Shown here in pieces: positions 1 to 6,377 of a stretch of 12,093 nt of DNA. The notes under the pieces were generated by a model that worked only from the letters and a program-made list of their open reading frames with translations, was not told the origin of the DNA and ran no database searches. Origin of the DNA: Acidimicrobiales bacterium. Lineage in GTDB: Bacteria > Actinomycetota > Acidimicrobiia > Acidimicrobiales > CADCSY01. The position numbers were made by a program, and so were the translations under genes. How positions within the stretch are numbered: the first letter of the stretch is position 1; each line of letters opens with the position of its first letter. The stretch lies in assembly GCA_030447125.1 (NCBI GenBank), contig JAUJLZ010000036.1, positions 1-12,093 on the forward strand. The letters are read 5' to 3'.

Positions 1-44
1 CTGCTTGGTTCGTTTGGTAGCCGAACAACGTCGCCACGAATCAC
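1..44 (-). CDS. MazF/PemK-type toxin, N-terminal fragment (cut by window edge)
   Basis: Only the first 14 codons are inside the window, starting at a GTG (44-42). They read V-I-R-G-D-V-V-R-L-P-N-E-P-S, which matches the start of MazF/PemK endoribonuclease toxins (RGDV-x-x-x-x-L/P). MazF toxins cleave mRNA in single-stranded regions and inhibit translation. The GTG overlaps the TGA of the upstream antitoxin as GTGA, the coupled arrangement typical of type II toxin-antitoxin pairs. The catalytic region lies outside the window, so whether the toxin is intact cannot be judged. The short fragment plus its position behind a ribbon-helix-helix gene makes the family call likely but not certain. Confidence 0.6.
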   Translation of the reverse strand, partial: MIRGDVVRLPNEPS

Positions 45-286
45 TCGACCTGGGCAGAAGGTGCTAGGGAGTCCAACAGCCGGGTGACGGGCGCCTTCTC
101 CTGTTGATCCCTTTCGTCATGGCCCAACGCCTCGACCTCGGCCATCAGTGCCTCGCGCCTCCGGCGATCCGCAACTTCGATCAGCGCCTCGCGGATGGCC
201 TGACTCCGGTTCAGTCCACCGCTTCGCTCCAAATAGCGCAACGCTTCGTCCGACTCCTCGTCGGACCGATACGAGATAGTGGTCAT
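41..286 (-). CDS. Ribbon-helix-helix (CopG/MazE-like) antitoxin
   Basis: This 81-residue protein starts at ATG 286-284. The N-terminus (TTISYRS, residues 2-8) fits the DNA-binding beta-strand. Residues 10-23 (ESDEALRYLERSGG) and 26-44 (NRSQAIREALIEVADRRRR) fit the two helices of the ribbon-helix-helix fold, with the conserved N-R-S-x-A-I-R-E-A pattern. The acidic tail (about residues 47-81) would wrap the toxin. Antitoxins of this kind neutralise the toxin and repress their own operon. The next gene is a MazF-like toxin overlapping by 4 nt. A longer reading from 451 exists, but its extra N-terminal part is Arg/Ser-rich and unlike the family, so the ATG at 286 was chosen. No clear Shine-Dalgarno sequence precedes it. 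Confidence 0.8.
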   Translation of the reverse strand: MTTISYRSDEESDEALRYLERSGGLNRSQAIREALIEVADRRRREALMAEVEALGHDERDQQEKAPVTRLLDSLAPSAQVE

Positions 287-289
287 CAG

Positions 290-308
290 CGAAACTGTCG
301 CACGAAAC
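290..308. promoter_or_regulatory. Direct repeats upstream of the antitoxin start, possible operator
   Basis: CGAAAC occurs twice, at 290-295 and 303-308, spaced 13 bp start to start and lying just upstream of the antitoxin ATG. Ribbon-helix-helix antitoxins commonly bind short repeated half-sites at their own promoter, so this could be an autoregulatory operator. The repeat is short and could be chance. Confidence 0.25.
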
Positions 309-350
309 GTCAGACGGAGAGACGCTGGTCCCCTCCAGAACGAGCGATAG

Positions 351-515
351 CATGCCGCTTCTCGTCCCACCACAGGACTCTTCGGGAAGCGAGGCGATCC
401 TCGGTGGCTGAACCTCGACCACGACGACTTCGACCTGGACCTGGTGGCCACCCACGCCCGCTACGTGCTCGACACCCGCCACCGCCTGTCGGGCGAGCAG
501 GTGGAGCACCTCTGA
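351..515 (+). pseudogene. 3' remnant of a nucleotide-sugar dehydrogenase (UDP-sugar dehydrogenase C-terminus)
   Basis: The frame is closed upstream by TAG at 348-350 and ends at TGA 513-515. From about 411 it reads NLDHDDFDLDLV (411-446), then THARYVLDTRHRL (450-488), then the ending VEHL (501-512). This closely resembles the extreme C-terminus of UDP-glucose/GDP-mannose/UDP-ManNAc dehydrogenases, where D-H-x-x-F-D is followed by a V-x-D-T-R strand near the stop. No start codon or NAD-binding/catalytic domain is present, so roughly nine tenths of the gene is missing. These enzymes make uronic acid sugar nucleotides for surface polysaccharides, which fits the glycan genes downstream. The call rests on about 35 recognisable codons. 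Confidence 0.55.
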
Positions 516-570
516 GGCTCTCACGCCACCTGCGGTCCCCCATAGGAGCGCGCGGCAGCCAGGGGCGCCG

Positions 571-1686
571 GTGAGGGCACAGGGACCGGTCGAGCGACAC
601 CTCCGGGCCCTCGCCTCGTACGGGCTGCCCGGCACAGGTCTCGGCTTGCCCGAGGCGCCCCTTGCCGACGACAAGTGGCAGGAGGTGTTGCACGGGTGTG
701 CTGAGCAGCGGCTACTCGGGCACCTCTGGAGCGCGGTGGCGGCCGGCGACCTCCCCACCACCTCACTGCAACGAGGCCAGGCCAAGTCCCTGGGCCTTCA
801 GGCGCTTCGTCTCTGCCTGCGCCTGGAGCAGCACCTCCTCACCGCCGTCGACGTGCTCGACCACGCTGGCCTCGATCACCGGGTACTCAAAGGGACGGCC
901 CTGGCCCACACCGCCTACCCCAGCCCGTCCCTGCGCCATTTCCGCGACATCGACCTGCTCGTCACCTCCGAGCAGTTCGCCGCCGTCGTCGACGTCCTGC
1001 TCGATATCGGCTACCACCGCCCCTGGCCGGAACCCCGCCCGGGGTTCGACCGCCGCTTCGGGAAGGGAGCGACCCTCGTGGCCCCCCAGCGTCACGAGCT
1101 GGACCTCCACCGCACGCTGGTCGACGGGCCGTTCGGGCTCAGCATCGACCTGCGCACCCTGTGGGCCCGGCCGCGTAACTTTCTGCTCGCCGGACGCACC
1201 TTGCGGGCCCTGCCCGTCGAGGCCATGGTCGTGCACGCCTGCTACCAGGTGGCGATCGGCGATGATCCGCCCCGGCTGGCAGCCATGCGCGACCTGGCCC
1301 AGCTCTTGCTCACCGTCGAGCACGATGGCTCGGCGGTACACGAGCTCGTGCTCGGCGGAAAGGCAGAGGCGGTGCTGGCCCGGGCCGTGGAGCTGACCTG
1401 GCAGGCCTTTGCCCTCGAACCCGACGAGCTGTCCCGGTGGGCCCAGTCCTACACACCCTCGGCCCGGGAGCGATGTCTCCTGGCGACCTACAGCGCAGCC
1501 CGGAGGAGCTTCGCCACCCAGTCGCTGGCCTCGCTGGTCACCATCCCCGGCGTGGTCGCCAAGGTGGAGCTGGCGCGGGCCCTGGCCCTGCCGAGTAGCG
1601 AGTTCCTGGCCCGCCGGGAAGTCTCTCGTTTGGACTGGTGGCGGCGGGGACGGCGCTCGGCTCTCGGCTCTCGGCGCCATCGATGA
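571..1686 (+). CDS. Nucleotidyltransferase family protein (PF14907-type), lasso-cluster accessory
   Basis: This is a 371-residue protein starting at GTG 571, preceded by AGGGG at 561-565. The middle carries the family's signature: LKGTALAHTAYP (residues 106-117) and FRDIDLLV (124-131). The D-x-D of the latter is the expected metal-binding pair of a DNA polymerase-beta-like nucleotidyltransferase fold. ELDLHRTL (176-183) fits the third acidic strand. The rest is helical and less conserved, and the last 20 residues are Arg-rich. Proteins of this family accompany PqqD, B2, cyclase and kinase genes in paeninodin-type lasso clusters, where their reaction is not established to my knowledge. Here it is the first gene of the + strand run, with a 91-nt gap before B1. 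A role in nucleotidylating the peptide or its phosphate is speculation. Confidence 0.8.
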   Translation: MRAQGPVERHLRALASYGLPGTGLGLPEAPLADDKWQEVLHGCAEQRLLGHLWSAVAAGDLPTTSLQRGQAKSLGLQALRLCLRLEQHLLTAVDVLDHAGLDHRVLKGTALAHTAYPSPSLRHFRDIDLLVTSEQFAAVVDVLLDIGYHRPWPEPRPGFDRRFGKGATLVAPQRHELDLHRTLVDGPFGLSIDLRTLWARPRNFLLAGRTLRALPVEAMVVHACYQVAIGDDPPRLAAMRDLAQLLLTVEHDGSAVHELVLGGKAEAVLARAVELTWQAFALEPDELSRWAQSYTPSARERCLLATYSAARRSFATQSLASLVTIPGVVAKVELARALALPSSEFLARREVSRLDWWRRGRRSALGSRRHR

Positions 1687-1718
1687 CCAGGGTGCGAGCC
1701 GTGGCGGCAGTAAGGGTT

Positions 1719-1727
1719 TGCTAGCTT
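1719..1727 (+). promoter_or_regulatory. Possible extended -10 element before B1
   Basis: TGcTAGCTT (1719-1727) has an extended -10 TGn plus a TAnnnT hexamer (TAGCTT, 1722-1727). It lies in the 91-nt gap between the nucleotidyltransferase and B1, about 50 nt upstream of the B1 start. The -35 position (around 1699-1704) is poor. It could allow separate expression of B1-B2-D. Confidence 0.2.
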
Positions 1728-1777
1728 CGGAGCACGGTCGGCGACGTGGCTGCCGGCAGCGCCGGTTGGAGGCGAAG

Positions 1778-2038
1778 GTGAAGCTTGAGTTGCGAGCCGA
1801 CAAGGTCGTATGGCGGGCCCTCGACGACGAGGTGGTTGGGCTCGACCTGGAAGCGTCGCGGTACTTTCGGCTCAACGCCAGCGGCGCCTTCCTCTGGCAG
1901 CAGGTGAGCGAGGCGAAGACCCAGGACCAGTTAATCGACGCCCTGGTCGAGACCTACGGCATCGGTCGTGACCAGGCGACCCGGGACGTCCACGACTTCG
2001 TTTCCATGCTCAGCGACCGACAGTTCCTCCAGGATTGA
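1778..2038 (+). CDS. PqqD-like RiPP leader-binding protein (lasso B1)
   Basis: This is an 86-residue protein. The start is GTG 1778, chosen because a strong Shine-Dalgarno GGAGG (1768-1772) sits 5 nt upstream. Longer upstream readings in this frame (from 1409) lie inside the nucleotidyltransferase gene and are not family-like. Residues 10-35 (VVWRALDDEVVGLDLEAS then RYFRLNASG) give the beta-hairpin typical of PqqD/RiPP recognition elements, including 'LDLE...YFRLN..G..LW'. Residues 46-86 form the helical half. Stand-alone PqqD proteins bind the leader of the precursor and present it to the B2 peptidase and cyclase. It is immediately followed by B2, with the B1 stop TGA (2036-2038) overlapping a TTG that may be a coupled start. 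Confidence 0.9.
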   Translation: MKLELRADKVVWRALDDEVVGLDLEASRYFRLNASGAFLWQQVSEAKTQDQLIDALVETYGIGRDQATRDVHDFVSMLSDRQFLQD

Positions 2039-2087
2039 GGCGAACACGTCCCCGTCACCGCGGACTGCTGACCGCCGTCGAGGCCCG

Positions 2088-2549
2088 TTGGCGGCCGCCG
2101 CCAGGTTGCCGGCGGGCGACCTGCTCAGCATCGCCCGGGTGCTCGTCGTCACCACGCTCGTCGAGGTGGCCATCCGCACCGTCCCCCTTCCCCGGGTGGC
2201 ACGATGGTTGGCCGTCCCCCTCGACACGGTTGATGCCCGCCCGGCGGCACCGGCGGCCCCGCCCTCGCCGGCCTTCGACCGTTACGAGCTGCGACGCCTG
2301 CGTGCGGCGAAGCGGGTGATGGCCCGTTGGCCCTTCGGGGGAGGGCCCTGCCTGCGCCAGTCCCTGGTGGTCGGTTACCTGCTCAGGTCGCGTCACCCCG
2401 TCCTGCGCTTGGGCGTGGGCAGCGTGGACGGAACGGTCATGGCCCACGCCTGGATCGAGGTCTCGGGCACGAGCATCGGGGGCCGCGACTGGCTCTTGCC
2501 CCTGTTCACCGGCCCCGTCGACCACGGTGGAGAGCCGAGGCACGCATAG
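2088..2549 (+). CDS. Lasso peptide leader peptidase B2 (transglutaminase-like), 5' end uncertain
   Basis: This transglutaminase-core-type cysteine protease removes the precursor leader. From TTG 2088 it is 153 residues. GGGPCLRQSLVVGYLLR holds the catalytic Cys (Cys88) at the head of a helix, MAHAWIEV holds the His (His120), and GGRDW supplies a candidate Asp (Asp134). The order Cys...His...Asp is that of PF13471 proteins. GAGG (2080-2083) lies 4 nt before TTG 2088. However, the TTG at 2035 overlapping the B1 stop opens another frame reading LTAVEARWR, which looks like a natural N-terminus for this family. One missing base near 2089-2103 would join the two frames. Either the gene starts late at 2088 or the sequence carries a one-base deletion in a GC-rich hairpin there. 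Confidence 0.82.
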   Translation: MAAAARLPAGDLLSIARVLVVTTLVEVAIRTVPLPRVARWLAVPLDTVDARPAAPAAPPSPAFDRYELRRLRAAKRVMARWPFGGGPCLRQSLVVGYLLRSRHPVLRLGVGSVDGTVMAHAWIEVSGTSIGGRDWLLPLFTGPVDHGGEPRHA

Positions 2550-2621
2550 GCTGTCCGGCGACTCCTCAGTGGTGGCACCCCAACGCGGCCGGGGAGGACC
2601 GGGGACTCTCAGAAGGGCACC

Positions 2622-4475
2622 GTGAGCGAGCAGGCCAAGAAAACCCTCAGCGTCGAGCAGCTGTTGCGCCCGGAGCCCTCACGGCGGCTGCGCCGGCTGC
2701 CCCGCCTGGTCGCTCGGGCCATGAGCCTGGCCTGGCACGCTGCCCCCCGCGAGCTGGTCACCTCAGGGGCTCTCCAGATGGCGGCGGGCGGAGGCGTGGC
2801 CGTGCAACTCCTCGCTGGCCGCGAAGTCCTCCAGCGGGTCCTGGAGTCGGGCGAGCAGGGGAGCTTCGCCGCGGTCTTACCCGTCCTCGCGCTCCTGGCC
2901 GTGGTCACCGCCCTGGTGACGTTCGCCAACCTGGGCCGGATCGAGCAGCAGCGGATCCTGTCCGAGCTGGTGGGCCGTTACTCGGTGAACCAGGTGCTGG
3001 AGGTGGCGACCTCGGTCGATCTGCTGGCCTACGAGCGGCCCGACTTCCACGACCGCCTCCAGCGGGCACAGCTCAACGCCCAAATGCGACCGGCCCAGAT
3101 GGCCACCGGGGTGCTCGGCGTCATCAGCGCCCTGTCCGCCATCGTCGGTATCGGTGCCGCCCTGCTCTTCCTCCAGCCCGTGTTCCTCGCCTTGGTGCTG
3201 GCGGCGTACCTCCCCGCCTGGTATGCCACCACCCGAGCGAGCAAGTTGGTCTACCGCTTCTCGGTGGAGCAGACCGAGCGCGACCGACGCCGTGCCTACC
3301 TGTTCAGGCTCCTGTCCGGCAAGGAGCAGGCCAAGGAGATCCGGGCTTTCGGCCTGGCTGGCTTCCTGCGCGAGCGCCACGACCGGCTGTACGACGAGAA
3401 GATCGCCGACCTGCGCACGATGGCCAGGCGCCGGCTGCGCCTGGGCCTATTGGGTGGGCTGGCCACCTCCAGCCTGACCGCCGCCACCATCGCCGTCCTG
3501 GTGTGGTTCGTGACCACCGAGCGGATCTCCCTGGCATCGGCGGGCGCCGCCGTGGGGGCCATCGTCCTGCTCGGGCAGCGACTGAGGGGCCTCTCCTCCA
3601 GCACCGGCTCGCTCTACGAGAGCTCGTTATTCCTTGAGGACTTCACCACCTTCGTGGAATGGGTGCCCGAACTCATCGCTGCCCAACCGACAGCGGAGCC
3701 GCCCGAGGGCTTCTCCACCCTCACGGTTGACGACGTCGCCTTCACCTACCCCAGCCGCGAGGTACCCAGCCTGCGGGGGGTGTCCCTGCAGGTCCGGGCT
3801 GGGGAGATCATCGCTCTGGTGGGTGAGAACGGCTCGGGCAAGACCACCCTGGCCAAGCTCCTCGCCGGTCTCTACGCCCCTGACCGGGGCACCATCCGCT
3901 GGGACGGGGTCGACACCGCCGGCTACGACCAGGACCGGCTGCGGGCCTCGGTGGCGGTGATCTTCCAGGACTTCGTGCAGTACTACCTCACCGCTCGCGA
4001 GAACATCGCCATGGGCCGCCACGAGCACTACGACGACATGGACAGGATCGTCCAGGCCGCCCGCCAAGCCGGCGCCCACGAGTACCTGGAGTCCCTCGAC
4101 AAGGGGTACGAGACCCGCTTGGGGCCGGAGTTCTTCGGCGGCAGCGACCTCTCCGTGGGCCAGTGGCAACGGGTCGCCCTGGCCAGGGCCTTCTTTCGCG
4201 ACGCCCCCTTCATCATCCTCGATGAGCCCACCGCCGCCCTCGACCCCCGGGCGGAGTCGGAGCTCTTCGACAGCATCCGCACGCTGTGCGCCGGTCGGGC
4301 GGTGCTGTTGATCTCCCATCGCTTTTCCAGCGTCCGTTCCGCCGACCGCATCTACGTGCTGCGAGACGGCGAAGTGGCCGAGCACGGCACCCACAGCGAC
4401 CTCATGGTCGCCGACGGCCTCTACGCCGAACTGTTCAAGCTCCAGGCCTCGGCCTACGTCGAGGCACAGGCATGA
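2622..4475 (+). CDS. ABC exporter with fused permease and ATPase (lasso D)
   Basis: A 617-residue half-transporter with a membrane domain (about residues 45-345) followed by a nucleotide-binding domain. The start is GTG 2622 with AGAAGGG at 2611-2617 upstream. The ATPase motifs are complete: Walker A GENGSGKTT (401-409), Q-loop FQDF (448-451), signature SVGQWQ (511-516), Walker B IILDE (531-535) and H-loop His566. There is no N-terminal C39 peptidase domain, consistent with leader removal by the separate B2. The Q-loop context FQDFVQYYLTARENI resembles exporters commonly found in lasso clusters. It lies 72 nt after B2 and probably works as a homodimer exporting the mature peptide, conferring immunity. 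Its stop overlaps the next start as ATGA. Confidence 0.9.
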   Translation: MSEQAKKTLSVEQLLRPEPSRRLRRLPRLVARAMSLAWHAAPRELVTSGALQMAAGGGVAVQLLAGREVLQRVLESGEQGSFAAVLPVLALLAVVTALVTFANLGRIEQQRILSELVGRYSVNQVLEVATSVDLLAYERPDFHDRLQRAQLNAQMRPAQMATGVLGVISALSAIVGIGAALLFLQPVFLALVLAAYLPAWYATTRASKLVYRFSVEQTERDRRRAYLFRLLSGKEQAKEIRAFGLAGFLRERHDRLYDEKIADLRTMARRRLRLGLLGGLATSSLTAATIAVLVWFVTTERISLASAGAAVGAIVLLGQRLRGLSSSTGSLYESSLFLEDFTTFVEWVPELIAAQPTAEPPEGFSTLTVDDVAFTYPSREVPSLRGVSLQVRAGEIIALVGENGSGKTTLAKLLAGLYAPDRGTIRWDGVDTAGYDQDRLRASVAVIFQDFVQYYLTARENIAMGRHEHYDDMDRIVQAARQAGAHEYLESLDKGYETRLGPEFFGGSDLSVGQWQRVALARAFFRDAPFIILDEPTAALDPRAESELFDSIRTLCAGRAVLLISHRFSSVRSADRIYVLRDGEVAEHGTHSDLMVADGLYAELFKLQASAYVEAQA

Positions 4476-5524
4476 ACGCTGCCTTCCCAACGTTCCTCCT
4501 GAAGAGCCCTCTCGGGCAGGTCCTGCGGCCCGAGTTCCAAGCCGGGCTCGTCATCGGCCTCTTGGGGCTGGGCCTCGTCCTCCTGGCCGGTGCCCTACTC
4601 CGGCTCTCCTCGGGGCAGGGTCGTCCTCTCCCCGTCGCTGGACTGGTCGTCGTCGGCGCCGGCGTGGCCGCCCTCGCCCAGACTGACCTTCTCGCCGACA
4701 ACCTGGCCCTGGGCCTGGGCGCACTGGTCCTCGGCGGCCTGGTCGCCGACATCTCCCGTGCGGGGTGGCCGGCGACCGTGCTCCTGGCCGTGCCCGGCGC
4801 CTGGTTGACGGCCTTTGCCACCGATCTGCCTGAGGGAACCTGGATTCGTGTTGCGGTCCTGGCTGGCGTAGTCGGCGGCGGGACCCTGCTGTCCGACTTC
4901 GACGCCCGCTGGGGTCGCCGGGGCCTGGCCCCTGTGCTCTTGGCGGTGTCGATCCTGGGAATCTACGCCACCGTGCCCAGCACCGATCAGGCGCTGGTCC
5001 TGGTCGGCCTGGCGCTGCCTCTCGCCCTCACCTCGTGGCCATGGCCGGTGGCGTCTCTCGGAGTGGCCGGGTCGCTGGCCAGCTCCGGGCTGGTGGCCTG
5101 GACGATCGCGGTCGGCGGCGCCGGTCGGACCAGCTCGATCGTCGGTGGCCTGGCGTGCCTGGGCCTGCTCGTCCTCGAACCCGTCACCCGGGGCATTCGG
5201 AGGGACCGGCCCAGCGCCCTCGAGCTGCTGATCTCTCCCCGGCCCCGGTCGGTGGTAGTGATCGCCCTCGCTCACCTGGTGGTGGTGTACGTGGCTTCCC
5301 GGGTAGCCGGGTTGCGGGCGACCGTGGCAGAGGCGACGGTAATCCTCGCCGTCGAGGTCACCGTGGTGCTCGCCGTCCTGGCTCTCGGGTCTGCCGCCGC
5401 CCGAAAGCGCAGGCCCGAGTGGGACGAGGGCGATCGGGCCATCTCGCATTCCGGCCCGGAGGCGAGCAAAGATCGCGTCATCGAGAAGGCCGAGACGGCC
5501 GAGACGGCAAGGAGCGCCGGGTGA
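4472..5524 (+). CDS. Unrecognised polytopic membrane protein (about 11 TM segments)
   Basis: I do not recognise this family. The ATG at 4472 overlaps the exporter's TGA (ATGA), giving 350 residues. Hydrophobic stretches lie at about 22-44, 53-72, 77-94, 99-117, 125-140, 152-168, 173-190, 195-216, 222-238, 258-280 and 286-306. The last 40 residues are charged and soluble (RKRRPEWDEGD at 311-321), probably cytoplasmic. Loops are short and I see no catalytic motif. The context is between a peptide exporter and sugar-handling genes. This would suit an O-antigen ligase/polymerase-like or glycan-transport helper, but no signature of those families is visible, so the role is open. Translational coupling to D implies co-expression. 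A strong hairpin overlaps its stop codon. Confidence 0.75.
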   Translation: MNAAFPTFLLKSPLGQVLRPEFQAGLVIGLLGLGLVLLAGALLRLSSGQGRPLPVAGLVVVGAGVAALAQTDLLADNLALGLGALVLGGLVADISRAGWPATVLLAVPGAWLTAFATDLPEGTWIRVAVLAGVVGGGTLLSDFDARWGRRGLAPVLLAVSILGIYATVPSTDQALVLVGLALPLALTSWPWPVASLGVAGSLASSGLVAWTIAVGGAGRTSSIVGGLACLGLLVLEPVTRGIRRDRPSALELLISPRPRSVVVIALAHLVVVYVASRVAGLRATVAEATVILAVEVTVVLAVLALGSAAARKRRPEWDEGDRAISHSGPEASKDRVIEKAETAETARSAG

Positions 5525-5539
5525 GGCGCCCGGCGCTCC
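5511..5539 (+). terminator. Strong hairpin straddling a stop codon (terminator or attenuator-like)
   Basis: GGAGCGCCGGG (5511-5521) and CCCGGCGCTCC (5529-5539) are perfect reverse complements, 11 bp, with a 7-nt loop TGAGGCG that contains the membrane protein's stop. There is no U-tract, only TTGGGG downstream. It could terminate or slow transcription before the aminotransferase, or hide a GTG start at 5521. Confidence 0.5.
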
Positions 5540-6377
5540 TTGGGGAGCCCCGGTCTTCGCCGCCCAGGGCCTCCCATTTGCTCGTCCCTTCACGCCGCCG
5601 CTGGCCGATGTCGTCCGCCGGTTGGAACCGTCCTACCAGGACATGCTGACCAACGGACCCCTGGTCCGAGAGCTGGAGCACCAGGCCACCGGCCGGCTGG
5701 GGGTCAACCACGTCGTCGCTGTCTCGTCGTGCACCGTTGGGCTCGTACTCACCCTCCAGACACTCGAGCCCTCCGGCCCGGTGCTACTTCCCAGCTTCAC
5801 GTTCTCAGCCGCAGCCCACGCCATCGCCTGGAACGGACTGCGGCCGTTGTTCGACGAGTGTGGGCTCTCCTCGTTCCAGGTGGACGCCGACGACCTCGCC
5901 CGGCGGACAGACGGCGCCGGGGCCATCCTCCCCACCCAGGTCTTCGGTGCTCCCTGCGACACCGAGCGCCCGGAAGCGCTGGCTCGCTCCGCCGGCATCC
6001 CCCTGGTGCTCGATGCCGCCCACGCCCTTGGTGCCTCCCACAACGGCCGCCCCGTCGGCAACTTCGGTGCGGCCGAGGTGTTCAGCCTGAGCCCGACCAA
6101 GCTGGCGGTCGGCGGTGAAGGCGGGCTGGTGGCCACGGCCGACGCCACCCTAGCTGCGCGGCTGCGGATCGCTCGCGACTACTTCTTCCCCCCGGTGCAC
6201 CGCCAGCAGGCCTATGCCCACCTCGAGCTTGCCCACCTGCCGGTCACGGACGACGTCGCCCGCCGGGTAGTGAGCCTGTCGATCTTCGCCCGTCTGGCGC
6301 CCGGCGCCGTCGACCAGGTGGTCGAGGTGCTGGCGGGTTCGCACGCCCCCGCCGACGAGGTCGCCGCGCTCCCATGA
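5521..6377 (+). pseudogene. DegT/DnrJ/EryC1/StrS-family sugar aminotransferase, damaged (lost start and internal deletion)
   Basis: PLP-dependent sugar aminotransferases of this family make amino sugars on nucleotide carriers. The readable frame contains APVFAAQGLPFARPFTPP from about 5547, then SYQDMLTNGPLVRELE (from 5631), HVVAVSSCT, LLPSFTFSAAAHAIAWNGL, LDAAHALGA and the PLP-lysine motif SLSPTKLAVGGEGG with Lys at 6099-6101. Two defects are visible. First, this frame has no ATG/GTG/TTG before TTG 5622, well inside the conserved N-terminus. A GTG at 5521 overlapping the previous stop reads RRPALLG one frame away, so one base seems missing near 5541-5552. Second, ARLRIARDY runs directly into FFPPVHRQQAY (junction about 6177-6186). 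In full-length relatives about 100 residues separate these elements. The product is therefore about 275 residues instead of about 370 and probably inactive. Confidence 0.7.

Noticed and set aside
1653..1677. Triple CTCGGCT-like tandem repeat at the end of the nucleotidyltransferase gene
   Set aside because: It is short and within the low-conservation Arg/Ser-rich C-terminus; simple slippage explains it.
1640..1777. Search for additional lasso precursors in the gaps at 287-570, 1687-1777, 2550-2621, 5525-5560 and 7541-7639
   Set aside because: No short frame on either strand shows the Y-x-x-P leader pattern followed by a Thr and a core with an acid at 7-9.
1409..2038. Longer form of the PqqD-like protein starting inside the nucleotidyltransferase
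   Set aside because: The extra residues are Pro/Ser/Trp-rich shadow sequence, and a strong GGAGG ribosome site points to GTG 1778.
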